Source: Bacillota bacterium
GTDB taxonomy: Bacteria; Bacillota; Sulfobacillia; Sulfobacillales; Sulfobacillaceae
DNA length: 45,202 nucleotides
Assembly: GCA_021799435.1 (NCBI GenBank)
Contig: JAJZAN010000017.1
Location: forward strand, 1-45,202
Direction of reading: 5' to 3'
Shown piece by piece: positions 1-7,255 of the stretch. The position numbers and the translations under genes were made by a program. Positions within the stretch are counted from its first letter, which is position 1; the number at the start of each line of letters is the position of its first letter. The notes under the pieces are model-generated. The model had not been told where the DNA came from and searched no databases. It saw nothing but the letters and a program-made list of their open reading frames with translations.

Positions 1-339
1 GATACTGCCGTTATCCAACAATTTTTTTGGTCAGCAATACTGAATTTCCAAGGCGATCTGGATGCGATGGGCCGGGGAATCTATCTCTACTGGAATGAGT
101 CGGGGGCCATTATTGATATTGCCACTGTCCCCCTCGATGAGTGCGGGGATCCCCCCACGGGATCGGCTCCGGTGGCGCATTTGTTGGAAGAATTCAAGAT
201 TCCGCATGCAGTCGGCCCCTATCGGTTCGGCGGTACGGACTGGCTAAGCTGGCGCGAAGCACAGAACATGATGCAAGAGGTAGCGGAGAAAGCCCGTCAG
301 TGGGTCAAGGAATTTGCGGAGCCTGTATTTGATTCTTGA
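1..339 (+). CDS. Hypothetical protein, 5'-truncated by the window edge
   Basis: Frame 1 is open from the first base and ends at TGA 337-339, giving at least 112 residues. An internal ATG lies at 67, but the codons before it look coding (hydrophobic-aromatic, QQFFWSAILNF), so the true start is probably upstream of the window. The visible part is an acidic soluble protein with an amphipathic C-terminus (residues 80-112). No domain is recognised. The following gene starts 48 bases later with its own ribosome binding site, so the two are probably co-transcribed. Confidence 0.6.
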   Translation, partial: DTAVIQQFFWSAILNFQGDLDAMGRGIYLYWNESGAIIDIATVPLDECGDPPTGSAPVAHLLEEFKIPHAVGPYRFGGTDWLSWREAQNMMQEVAEKARQWVKEFAEPVFDS

Positions 340-387
340 GTCCCTATTGCGGGATGCCGGATTCATTACGAGATAGGAGGAGAACCC

Positions 388-525
388 ATGAAATGGATTA
401 TCCTGGTCGCGATCATCGCCTTTCTGCTCGGCTGGGGGCTTCATGGTTCGTTATCCATTGGCCCATCGCCTCACGGCGTCAGTTGGAACGGGAATGTGCA
501 AGTAGTGAAGACAGGGGGACAATAA
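388..525 (+). CDS. Small single-pass membrane protein, 45 aa
   Basis: ATG 388 follows AGGAGG at 375-380, and the reading frame ends at TAA 523-525, one base before the next start codon. Residues 3-20 (WIILVAIIAFLLGWGLHG) form one hydrophobic helix. The remaining 25 residues are polar and would lie outside the cytoplasm or act as a tail. The tight spacing to the lipoprotein gene suggests a shared transcript and perhaps joint membrane localisation. Function unknown. The strong ribosome binding site is the main reason to accept so small a gene. Confidence 0.6.
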   Translation: MKWIILVAIIAFLLGWGLHGSLSIGPSPHGVSWNGNVQVVKTGGQ

Positions 526-526
526 C

Positions 527-1399
527 ATGCGCAAAATTTGGTTACTCGCCCCGGCTAGCGCGTTGGTGTTAGCCGGTTGTGGGGTACAAGGCAATCTCAA
601 TGCGACACCGCAGGGGCACAATAATTACAAGATTTCGGGGCATGTCCACTTGACGCCGCCCTCGACGGTGCCCAGCTCGGCTCCATCGTTCTCGGCGCAG
701 ACCTCATCGTCTGCGCCCTCTCATTCGGTATCCCCATCGCACTCGTCTGCACCGCCATCGAGTCATTCGTCGGTGCCCCCATCCTCAGCCCCCCAATCGT
801 CCCCATCGCATTCGGCACAACCGACTCAATCCTCATCCTCCCAATCATCGCAATCGTCTGCACCCCCATCGCAAACGGGTCAGGGGTCCGATGGCTGTGG
901 TCCGGCGTGTGCAAACCACTCGCAACAAACGACCCCGCCATCTGAACCGCCGACCACCGGCGTCAGTTGGAGTCCTCTGACGCTGAATGATTCCGGGGGT
1001 CCGGCCAATCCGCTGGCGGTGCAGATTTCCGTGGCCGTGCCCTCGACATTTTCTGATGGCCCGGTGTTCACGAAAGGCCAGGGCTATCTCGTGACGGAAG
1101 AAACGGGGAGTCCTGCCGGTTACCACAACGAACCCCCCGCATTTTTTAAAGTCAGTCTCAGTCAGTACCCCCGCACGGATTTAGGGATGTATCCCATTCC
1201 CGGGGGCTTGCAACCCGGGCCATTGGGCAACGGAAGCTATCAGACAGCGGAAGCCTTCAATGGATCGTTTGGGGATTCCATCACCGTCTTTATGCCGCAC
1301 CTCCCGAATGGCAATGTGGGTACCGTCAATATTGTCGTCCCGCAAAACCATGCGGCCTGGCTCCAGGTCATGTTACAAAGTATCAAGGTGTATTCTTAA
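527..1399 (+). CDS. Predicted lipoprotein with Ser/Pro-rich stalk
   Basis: A 290-residue secreted protein. The N-terminus is a signal peptide ending in a lipobox LAGC at residues 15-18, so Cys18 should be lipidated by Lgt and the protein anchored on the outer face of the membrane. Residues about 45-135 are a low-complexity Ser/Pro/Gln/His stalk. Residues about 145-290 are a compact beta-rich domain of unknown family, with a Cys-rich junction (GCGPAC, residues 123-128). Virus-encoded lipoproteins often act in superinfection exclusion or lysogenic conversion; here that is only a possibility. Confidence 0.75.
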   Translation: MRKIWLLAPASALVLAGCGVQGNLNATPQGHNNYKISGHVHLTPPSTVPSSAPSFSAQTSSSAPSHSVSPSHSSAPPSSHSSVPPSSAPQSSPSHSAQPTQSSSSQSSQSSAPPSQTGQGSDGCGPACANHSQQTTPPSEPPTTGVSWSPLTLNDSGGPANPLAVQISVAVPSTFSDGPVFTKGQGYLVTEETGSPAGYHNEPPAFFKVSLSQYPRTDLGMYPIPGGLQPGPLGNGSYQTAEAFNGSFGDSITVFMPHLPNGNVGTVNIVVPQNHAAWLQVMLQSIKVYS

Positions 1400-1465
1400 G
1401 GGAATGAGGGGTATTCGGGATGCGCTACAATGTCTATAACACACCCACTAATAAGAGGAGGAACG

Positions 1466-1714
1466 ATGATGATATTAGATTGGAAAGACGACTGGAAAGC
1501 ATGGGGGATCGATTTCAACGAGGCTATAACGACTCACGCAATCTCTTTTCACCGGAAAGACCATGGCTATGCTATCTATTCGGATAAAGATGGGCTCTAT
1601 CTCTATCTGGTCGATATGGATGGGAATGTGGGGCGATTCGATGCGGGGGACACGCCATATGAAGACTTTGAAGATTGGTTATCTCTCGCACTCGACCAGA
1701 TTGACATGGATTAA
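1466..1714 (+). CDS. Hypothetical acidic protein, 82 aa
   Basis: The start at ATG 1466 is chosen because AAGAGGAGG lies at 1453-1461; an in-frame ATG at 1430 has no such site. The product is a small, very acidic soluble protein rich in Trp, Tyr and Asp, with alternating strands (YAIYSDKDGLYLYLVDMDG). No family is recognised. The acidic character would suit a DNA-mimic or protein-binding inhibitor, but nothing specific supports that. Confidence 0.6.
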   Translation: MMILDWKDDWKAWGIDFNEAITTHAISFHRKDHGYAIYSDKDGLYLYLVDMDGNVGRFDAGDTPYEDFEDWLSLALDQIDMD

Positions 1715-1731
1715 ACTAGGAGGCGTGGCGC

Positions 1732-2628
1732 ATGAAATACCGGAGCTATCATCATCCCACCGAACCCGTCAGGTGTTCGCAATGTGGGCAGGAGTACCCA
1801 CCGAACACGGCCATTTGTTATACATGCAACCGCTATTTGATTAACGACTGGATGGGGGACATGGGGACACCGGACAACCAGGTCCGGGGACCACAAATGC
1901 CCCTCACCCCCGACCCCGATGATCCGGTGGATGTGGATTATCGGACCATCGATGAGACACCACCCCGTCAAACAGAATGGCAATATTTGTGGGGACGTGA
2001 CCCGGCAGATCGGGACTTCCATGCCCGATTTTTGCGTTGGCGCAAAGCTCTGGTGATTATGGCCGCAGGTTATGGCACCTTCCTGGCCTTCATGGGGGTC
2101 CAGAACTACCGAACCAGTTTACACAATGGCGTCCCGCAATCCGCCGCGACCTCGGCGCAATCGGTCCAGTCTTCCTCATCGGGTCAGACCATGACATTAC
2201 ATGGCACCGTGAATGCCTATGGGCAAGCCACCGCTCCCGTCATTATTTGGCAATATGCCGATGGCAAGTGGGTGCATGAACAAGGCACCGCTCTCCTGGA
2301 CACCGGCGGCGGTCAGCAGTCGATTCTGAATGGGTCGGCCTTGAAAGCGAATGGGGGGTTGTATAATCCCAATCTCGGCACCGTGCAGAACCAAGGGATT
2401 GGAACCGGTAGCATCACGGGGTACATGTGGCCCCATGTGTTTGTGGCACCCGTGACCGCGCCGCATGCCTACTTTATCGCCAATAAAACGCTCCCCAGTG
2501 GTTTAGGCAAGGCGGTCGATACCCAAGAAGTGCTCAACATTGGACTCGGCACCCTGGACCAGGGCCAATTCCATGTGAACGGCACGACATGGACCTGGAC
2601 GTATCACATCCAGTCGGCGTCACAATAG
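1732..2628 (+). CDS. Zinc-ribbon protein with one membrane helix and extracytoplasmic domain
   Basis: 298 residues. The N-terminus holds a four-cysteine zinc ribbon (C15, C18, C29, C32). An acidic Pro-rich linker follows, then a transmembrane segment at about 106-124 (ALVIMAAGYGTFLAFMGVQ), then a Ser/Gln linker and a C-terminal domain of about 140 residues rich in Gly, Thr and Trp. The predicted topology puts the zinc ribbon inside and the C-terminal domain outside. AGGAGG precedes the ATG. Function unknown. The architecture resembles other membrane-anchored proteins of this window. A 290-base gap follows, containing a tandem repeat and a promoter. Confidence 0.65.
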   Translation: MKYRSYHHPTEPVRCSQCGQEYPPNTAICYTCNRYLINDWMGDMGTPDNQVRGPQMPLTPDPDDPVDVDYRTIDETPPRQTEWQYLWGRDPADRDFHARFLRWRKALVIMAAGYGTFLAFMGVQNYRTSLHNGVPQSAATSAQSVQSSSSGQTMTLHGTVNAYGQATAPVIIWQYADGKWVHEQGTALLDTGGGQQSILNGSALKANGGLYNPNLGTVQNQGIGTGSITGYMWPHVFVAPVTAPHAYFIANKTLPSGLGKAVDTQEVLNIGLGTLDQGQFHVNGTTWTWTYHIQSASQ

Positions 2629-2638
2629 CGTCAAATGG

Positions 2639-2662
2639 TGGGGACACGCATGGGGACACGCA
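2639..2662 (+). repeat. Tandem 12-bp direct repeat upstream of the replication-module promoter
   Basis: TGGGGACACGCA occurs twice in immediate succession (2639-2650 and 2651-2662), about 85 bases before the -35 box of the next promoter. It could be a protein-binding site or simple slippage. Confidence 0.4.
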
Positions 2663-2746
2663 AACCCGCAAAGCCTGATGGGATGGGCAGGAAAGACGGA
2701 ACGCAAGCTAATATTGTGTCACCTGCTATGGAGGTATCAAAAACAG

Positions 2747-2775
2747 TTGACATGGGGTCGTGCCGGATCTATGAT
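2747..2775 (+). promoter_or_regulatory. Near-consensus sigma-A promoter for the replication module
   Basis: TTGACA at 2747-2752, a 17-base spacer, and TATGAT at 2770-2775. Transcription would start near 2782, leaving a leader of about 135 bases before the gene at 2917. The leader contains short complementary segments (GGACGGA at 2783-2789 with TCCGTCC at 2887-2893, and two GATATC palindromes), so it may fold. This is the best -35/-10 match I found in the window. Confidence 0.75.
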
Positions 2776-2916
2776 GGAGTCAGGACGGAACACAGGATGA
2801 TTCAGTGAGGCGTGCCGAATCCGTATCAAGCCGGAACGGATATCTTTTGTCCTCAGAATTTGATATCATCAAGGCACGATCTGGAGTCCGTCCGAATACT
2901 TTTCAGGAGGTTTCTG

Positions 2917-3360
2917 ATGAACATTACCATCCAAGTGCATACCAACCGTGTGGGCGAAACCGCGCATATTGTCGGCATGCTGGAACGCATCATGACCCAC
3001 CTCGCTAAGAATCCCGTGGATTTTTCCAATGAAGATCCGCGCAACATCCATCGGGTGGAATGGGATGACATCAGCGGAGATGAAATTGTGACGCTGAATG
3101 AACTGGCAAAACGTTTTGCGATTTCGCCGCAGTGGATGCGTGAATTGGCGAAGAAGCCCGGATTCCCCGTATCCTATAACGCCCAACATCGCAGTAACGT
3201 GTCGGTGCGGGCAGCCGCCGCCTGGCTCGCCAAACATGGCCCTCCGGCCAAAACCCGCCGGACCGTGAATATTCCCGTGTACCCCGACATTACAATCCAG
3301 GAGGAATCAGCGAATGACCCGTCATCGTCTGGGCCAAGCATGGATGAAAGCGTCCACTAA
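2917..3360 (+). CDS. Helix-turn-helix DNA-binding protein
   Basis: 147 residues from ATG 2917, chosen over upstream in-frame starts because CAGGAGG lies at 2904-2910. Residues 58-108 (VTLNELAKRFAISPQWMREL...) match the pattern of a MerR/excisionase-type winged helix-turn-helix, in which a 'LNELAKRFAIS' helix is followed by a recognition helix and a hydrophobic wing. It is first in the replication operon and overlaps the exonuclease gene by 47 bases. Likely roles are an early regulator or excisionase; the sequence does not separate these. Confidence 0.65.
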   Translation: MNITIQVHTNRVGETAHIVGMLERIMTHLAKNPVDFSNEDPRNIHRVEWDDISGDEIVTLNELAKRFAISPQWMRELAKKPGFPVSYNAQHRSNVSVRAAAAWLAKHGPPAKTRRTVNIPVYPDITIQEESANDPSSSGPSMDESVH

Positions 3361-4327
3361 GAATCTGACCACGCGCCAATGGCTTGCAATCCGCCGCGAA
3401 ATCCTCGGATCGTCCGATGCCGCCGCGGTGGTGGGACTCAATCCCTATCGGACCCCGATGGCCGTCTGGAACGATAAAATGGGGCTCACCCCCATTGACG
3501 ACACCGATCCGTCCGAGGCCTCCCATTGGGGCCATGTGCTGGAGCCGATTGTGGCCCGCGACTGGTCCCGCCAAACCGGATATAAAGTCCGGCGCATTAA
3601 CGCGATCCTGGTCCATGACCAAATCCCGTGGATGGGATGCAATCTCGACTTTGTGTGTACCACCCCGGATGGACCCCGGATTGTGGAGGTCAAAACCACG
3701 GCGGAACACAATGCCGGACGTTTTCAGGATGGTGTCCCGGATGACCATTATATTCAAATTCAACATCAACTGATGGTGACGCAACTGCCCTGGGCCTATC
3801 ATGTCCTGCTCATCGGTGGCCAACATCTCATCTCCACGCGAGTGGATGCAGATACCGAGGTCCAGGCCGCCTTGTCCCAACGGGAACAGGAATTCTGGAC
3901 CCGTATTCAAACGCAGGAACCGCCGTTAGGCACTGCCTCGGTCGAGGATATTTTGACCTGGCAAGGCGTCCGCAATGACGACACCATTGCCCTCGAGATG
4001 GATGCGGCCTGGCATTTTAAACGATATGCCCTCTGGTCCGATCTCGCCAAGAATGCGGAGACGGAGAAAGACACTCACAAAGCGGCCCTCTTGCGATATC
4101 TCGGCCCCGCCAAGAAGGGTTTCTGGACCGATGCGGAGGGATTCCACTGGTCGGTGCAAGTGGTGGAGTCTCACCGGGAAACCATTAATAAGAAGGAATT
4201 GGATCGGATCGCCCCGGATTGGCGGACCTTCGCGGTGACGGCCAAGACGACGCAGAGTGTGCGCATTACCCTGCCGCAAAAGACCCGACGCCCGGGTGAT
4301 GAGTCCGGGCGTCTCACTACAAAATAG
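3314..4327 (+). CDS. YqaJ-family phage recombination exonuclease
   Basis: 337 residues. The N-terminal 160 residues carry the lambda-exonuclease/YqaJ nuclease signatures: SSDAAAVVGLNPYRTPMAVW at 33-52, WGHVLEP with Glu77, NLDF with Asp112, VEVKT with Glu125 and Lys127, and a YIQIQHQL helix near 146-153. These are the expected acidic residues and lysine of the PD-(D/E)xK core. The enzyme should resect double-stranded ends 5'-3' to expose single strands for the RecT protein encoded next. AGGAGG precedes ATG 3314. The C-terminal half is a helical region after the nuclease core. Confidence 0.9.
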   Translation: MTRHRLGQAWMKASTKNLTTRQWLAIRREILGSSDAAAVVGLNPYRTPMAVWNDKMGLTPIDDTDPSEASHWGHVLEPIVARDWSRQTGYKVRRINAILVHDQIPWMGCNLDFVCTTPDGPRIVEVKTTAEHNAGRFQDGVPDDHYIQIQHQLMVTQLPWAYHVLLIGGQHLISTRVDADTEVQAALSQREQEFWTRIQTQEPPLGTASVEDILTWQGVRNDDTIALEMDAAWHFKRYALWSDLAKNAETEKDTHKAALLRYLGPAKKGFWTDAEGFHWSVQVVESHRETINKKELDRIAPDWRTFAVTAKTTQSVRITLPQKTRRPGDESGRLTTK

Positions 4328-4338
4328 GAGGTTAACAA

Positions 4339-5154
4339 ATGAACACTACCAAAGGTGACTTAGTGAACAAAATCCAAGGTCAGGATAGCACATCCCCCGC
4401 GCCACGTCAAGGCGCGGACACGGCCTTGGTGACGGTCCATGCCCAGCTCGAGAAGATGATCCCCGAAATGCAACGGGCCTTGCCCAAACATTTGAATGCG
4501 GAACGCATGGCCCGCCTCGCTTTTACCCTGTTTCGCACGACCAAAGCCCTCCAGGGCTGTTCGATTCAATCCTTGTTGGGATCGGTCATGACCTTGGCCC
4601 AACTCGGCCTCGAACCCGGCGTCTTGGGCCAGGCCTACATTGTGCCCTTCAAAGGCATTGCCACGCCCATCATTGGGTATACCGGCTATATTGCCTTAGC
4701 GCATCGATCCGGCCAGGTGACCAGTCTGGTGGCCCGGGAAGTGTGCGAAGAGGATGAATTTGATTATGCCTACGGCCTCGAGGATATGATTCACCACCGG
4801 CCTGACCCCTCCGTGCCCCGGATTTGGGAAAACTTGTCGGCTGTCTACTTCATCGCCCAATTCAAGGATGGGAGCCATCACTTGGATGTCATGCACAAAC
4901 CGGAACTGATTGCCCGGCGGCGGCGGAGTCCCGCCAGCCAGAAACCGGACTCGCCCTGGAACCACCCGGAGGATGCGGTGGCGATGGCCCGGAAGACCAT
5001 TATCCGCAAGAATTGGCGCTATTTGCCGCTCTCCCCGGAATATTTGCGGGCCGATGCGGTCGATGAAATCCCCGTCTCCCACTTTGATCCCGACCAGGCC
5101 GTCCCTATCGATTGGGAGATCCCCAATGATGAACCCCAGCCGGCCTCGTCCTAA
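4339..5154 (+). CDS. recT: RecT-family single-strand annealing protein
   Basis: 271 residues, close to the usual length for the family. Recognisable RecT segments include the block RLAFTLFRTTKALQGCSIQSL (with the SLLGSVMTLAQLGLEPG helix after it, near residues 55-95), the AYIVPFKGIATPIIGYTGYIALAHRSG stretch, and the later ARKTIIRKNWRYLPLSPE helix. It would coat and anneal the 3' single strands made by the YqaJ exonuclease 12 bases upstream. This exonuclease-annealase pairing is standard in temperate phages of Bacillota. Strong AGGAGG site before ATG 4339. Confidence 0.93.
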   Translation: MNTTKGDLVNKIQGQDSTSPAPRQGADTALVTVHAQLEKMIPEMQRALPKHLNAERMARLAFTLFRTTKALQGCSIQSLLGSVMTLAQLGLEPGVLGQAYIVPFKGIATPIIGYTGYIALAHRSGQVTSLVAREVCEEDEFDYAYGLEDMIHHRPDPSVPRIWENLSAVYFIAQFKDGSHHLDVMHKPELIARRRRSPASQKPDSPWNHPEDAVAMARKTIIRKNWRYLPLSPEYLRADAVDEIPVSHFDPDQAVPIDWEIPNDEPQPASS

Positions 5155-5308
5155 GACCTACACCACCTGGCATTGTGCGTGTGGGTTTAGCATTGTCGCA
5201 CACCATATCACGGGGAAGGCACTCGCCTTACGGATTCGGGACCATCAAACGCTCGTTCATGGCGGTCCCGCACCCGGACAACTACGATTTTTGGAGGTGT
5301 ACGGATGA
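5126..5308 (+). CDS. Small basic hypothetical protein, 60 aa
   Basis: Starts at ATG 5126 (or 5129), with GGGAG at 5114-5118 as a plausible ribosome site. It overlaps the end of recT by 29 bases and joins the next gene by an ATGA overlap, which supports translation. Basic, with a WHCACG motif near residues 15-20 and His pairs that could bind metal. No family recognised. Confidence 0.5.
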   Translation: MMNPSRPRPKTYTTWHCACGFSIVAHHITGKALALRIRDHQTLVHGGPAPGQLRFLEVYG

Positions 5309-5514
5309 ACGCAAACAATCAGACCCAGGATGTGAGGATCATCCGGTGGGGTGTCATACAACGTTTAGCGGATGACATGGCGATCCTCAAGGACCAGTTC
5401 CTCCTGACGGAGGATGCCACGACGATGGATCAGATATTAAATCAGATAGAATCGCTCCGCCAACAGATTCACGATCTGATTCAGTTACCAGGATGGGGGG
5501 ATCATGATGCGTAA
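5305..5514 (+). CDS. Small coiled-coil protein, 69 aa
   Basis: ATG 5305 overlaps the previous stop (ATGA), and TTGGAGGTG lies just upstream. Residues about 20-60 form an amphipathic helix with heptad-like hydrophobics (ILKDQFLLTEDATTMDQILN... then IESLRQQIHDLI). Probably a small oligomeric helper in the replication operon. Function unknown. Confidence 0.6.
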   Translation: MNANNQTQDVRIIRWGVIQRLADDMAILKDQFLLTEDATTMDQILNQIESLRQQIHDLIQLPGWGDHDA

Positions 5515-5683
5515 GCCGGTAGATTGGGACGCCCTCGCGGCCCTGGTGACCGAATTTCAAAATGTCTCATCCTGGTTTCAGGAAGCCGTGGAACCGGATG
5601 CGGTGGATGCCTGTATCCGGCAGATTCAGACCGTGGAACAGAAGATGCAGGCGTTCATTCGGCAGAACGGGGCGACCCTGTGA
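5504..5683 (+). CDS. Small hypothetical helical protein, 59 aa
   Basis: ATG 5504 lies inside the end of the previous gene (11-base overlap) and the frame ends at TGA 5681-5683, overlapping a GTG start of the next gene. The product is acidic and predominantly helical (DALAALVTEFQNVSSWFQEA; CIRQIQTVEQKMQAFIRQNG). The upstream site (GGATGGGGGG) is a weak ribosome site, so expression probably relies on coupling. Function unknown. Confidence 0.5.
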   Translation: MMRKPVDWDALAALVTEFQNVSSWFQEAVEPDAVDACIRQIQTVEQKMQAFIRQNGATL

Positions 5684-5865
5684 AGACGATGCTGATGCTG
5701 ACGGATGCTGAGCGGGCCTTATTAATCCGTGCCGTCTCCGCCTGGCGTCATCACTATCAAATGTTTCCTTTCTTGTCCGACACGCCGCAAGGCACCCAGG
5801 AGGTCCAGCTCTGCCTGGACCTTTTGCGTCGGCTCGAAGATGGAACCCCCAAGGAGGATCGTTAA
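5680..5865 (+). CDS. Small hypothetical helical protein, 61 aa
   Basis: GTG 5680 overlaps the preceding TGA; ATG 5689 is an alternative start in the same frame. The predicted protein is two amphipathic helices (TDAERALLIRAVSAWRHHYQM and TQEVQLCLDLLRRLED). It ends one base before the next start codon, and its last codons contain that gene's AAGGAGG site. Probably a small accessory protein. No family recognised. Confidence 0.5.
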   Translation: MKTMLMLTDAERALLIRAVSAWRHHYQMFPFLSDTPQGTQEVQLCLDLLRRLEDGTPKEDR

Positions 5866-6216
5866 ATGGCCCGCAAATCCTTTCCTTTCATGCCGTTGTA
5901 CACCCAGGACTGGTTAACGGATGAGAAAGTTTTGACGTACACTTTAGAAGAACAAGGCGCATATATGCGGATTTTGATGCATTTATGGCAAAGTCATGAT
6001 GCCACGTTGCCCGACAACAATAAACTTTTTGAAAAAATTCTCGGAATTTCTTCGAGTAAATGGAAAAAGTTAAGAAGTGTCCTCATTGATGGACAATTCG
6101 CGGCCCTGCACAGCGATGGGGAAATTGTTTGTCAATTCCGCTTGCAAGAAGAATGGCGCAAAGCGGCGGTATCCGATATCTTTACCCACTATAACGAGGA
6201 GGATCGGGATGGCTAA
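5866..6216 (+). CDS. Stand-alone YdaU-type (DUF1376) replication domain protein
   Basis: 116 residues that match the N-terminal domain of the next gene along their whole length: FPFMPLYTQDWLTDEKVL corresponds to LPFFPFYPKDWRSDEKVA, and DATLPDN, KW and LIDG..A motifs recur at the same positions. This domain (YdaU, DUF1376) is known from the N-terminus of phage replication proteins and has a winged-helix-like character. Having only the domain and no helicase-interaction tail, it could compete with or assist the full-length protein at the origin. AAGGAGG precedes ATG 5866. It overlaps the next gene by 8 bases. Confidence 0.75.
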   Translation: MARKSFPFMPLYTQDWLTDEKVLTYTLEEQGAYMRILMHLWQSHDATLPDNNKLFEKILGISSSKWKKLRSVLIDGQFAALHSDGEIVCQFRLQEEWRKAAVSDIFTHYNEEDRDG

Positions 6217-7255
6217 TAAATCCTTGCCGTTTTTCCCTTTTTACCCAAAAGATTGGCGATCCGATGAGAAAGTAGCCTATCTCACCTATGAAGAGAAGGG
6301 CGTCTATGTTGAGTTACTCACTTTTCTGTGGGAGAGTTCGGACGCCACATTACCCGACAACGATAAATTTTTGGCGAGAATTTTAAAAATTACGTCGGGC
6401 AAATGGAAAGAGTTGCGGGAGACTCTCATTGATGGAGAATTCGCGGTGTTACAAACTGATGGTGCGAGAATTTCGCAAGAACGACTTTTGTCAGAATGGC
6501 GCAAAGCTAATGATATCAAGGCTAGGCGGTCTGATGCCGGGTCTAAAGGAGGCCGACCACCGAAAGCAAATGCTTTGGATTTGCTTAAGCAAAATGAAAG
6601 CAAATCCAAAGCAAACGCTAAGCAAACGCCTAAGCAAACCGAAAGCAAACCGAAAGCATATAACATAGACATAAAAGATAAAGACATAAAAGATTTAAAA
6701 GATCTAAAAGATCCAGGACCAGGTGCTTTTAAGTCACATAATCCTGAGGACGACCAGGTAGTGCACTCCCCCGCGCCCGCGCAAGAACCCGATGCCCCCC
6801 AGGATGCCAGCGCCCAAGTTTTGCCAGATTTGACTGCCCCGGAAGACCTGTCGTCCTCAAATGGCATAAAATCTCAAAACAGGGAACCCACGCCAAACAA
6901 CGAAACCCACTCCCTGGCGCATTGGCCGGACATTTGGCCCGTATTGACCCAGGCCTGGTTCCAGCACATGGGCGGCCTCCCGCCTTCAGCGACCGCCGAG
7001 GCACTCAAAGACTATGTGGCGCAAGGCTTGACCGTGCCAGTCATCGTCGATGCCATGGCCCAATGTGAGCGACAGTCTCGACGGCGGGATTGGGGCTATT
7101 TGCGCGGTATTCTGGAAAATCGCCGGATTCGGGGCCATACCACCCTGGATGATGTCACAACGTATGAGCGCCAGCGCACAGGGATTCGGACACGAGATGC
7201 GCCGAATGGCAAAGCATACCCCGACGACATCATCACGTGGGAGGTAGACCCATGA
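6209..7255 (+). CDS. Phage replication initiator: DUF1376 N-domain with DnaD-like C-domain
   Basis: 348 residues from ATG 6209 (GAGGAGG at 6196-6202). Residues 1-100 are a YdaU/DUF1376 domain. Residues about 105-165 are a Lys/Gln/Asn-rich linker, whose DNA carries the putative origin described separately. An acidic Pro-rich linker follows to about residue 230. The C-terminal 100 residues, with VIVDAMAQCERQSRRRDWGYLRGIL, resemble the DnaD-type helicase-loading domain (a helix, a tryptophan/tyrosine and a hydrophobic IL helix). The protein should bind the origin and recruit the DnaB-type helicase encoded immediately after it with an ATGA overlap. Confidence 0.78.
   Translation: MANKSLPFFPFYPKDWRSDEKVAYLTYEEKGVYVELLTFLWESSDATLPDNDKFLARILKITSGKWKELRETLIDGEFAVLQTDGARISQERLLSEWRKANDIKARRSDAGSKGGRPPKANALDLLKQNESKSKANAKQTPKQTESKPKAYNIDIKDKDIKDLKDLKDPGPGAFKSHNPEDDQVVHSPAPAQEPDAPQDASAQVLPDLTAPEDLSSSNGIKSQNREPTPNNETHSLAHWPDIWPVLTQAWFQHMGGLPPSATAEALKDYVAQGLTVPVIVDAMAQCERQSRRRDWGYLRGILENRRIRGHTTLDDVTTYERQRTGIRTRDAPNGKAYPDDIITWEVDP
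6565..6712 (+). other. Putative replication origin: 11-bp-phased AGCAAA iterons plus AT-rich element
   Basis: AGCAAA starts at 6565, 6588, 6599, 6610, 6621, 6633 and 6644, with a variant AGCATA at 6655 and one inverted TTTGCT at 6580-6585. The spacing is 11 or 12 bases (23 once), about one helical turn. Because 11 is not a multiple of three, the repeats do not encode a repeated peptide, so selection appears to act on the DNA. An AT-rich stretch (about 6655-6712) follows, with TAAAAGAT at 6672, 6687, 6696 and 6705, which looks like an unwinding element. In lambda-like phages the origin lies within the initiator gene in the same way. Confidence 0.65.

Noticed and set aside
597-1126. Minus-strand frames opposite the lipoprotein gene
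   Set aside because: They mirror the Ser/Pro codon repeats of the lipoprotein and have no ribosome sites.
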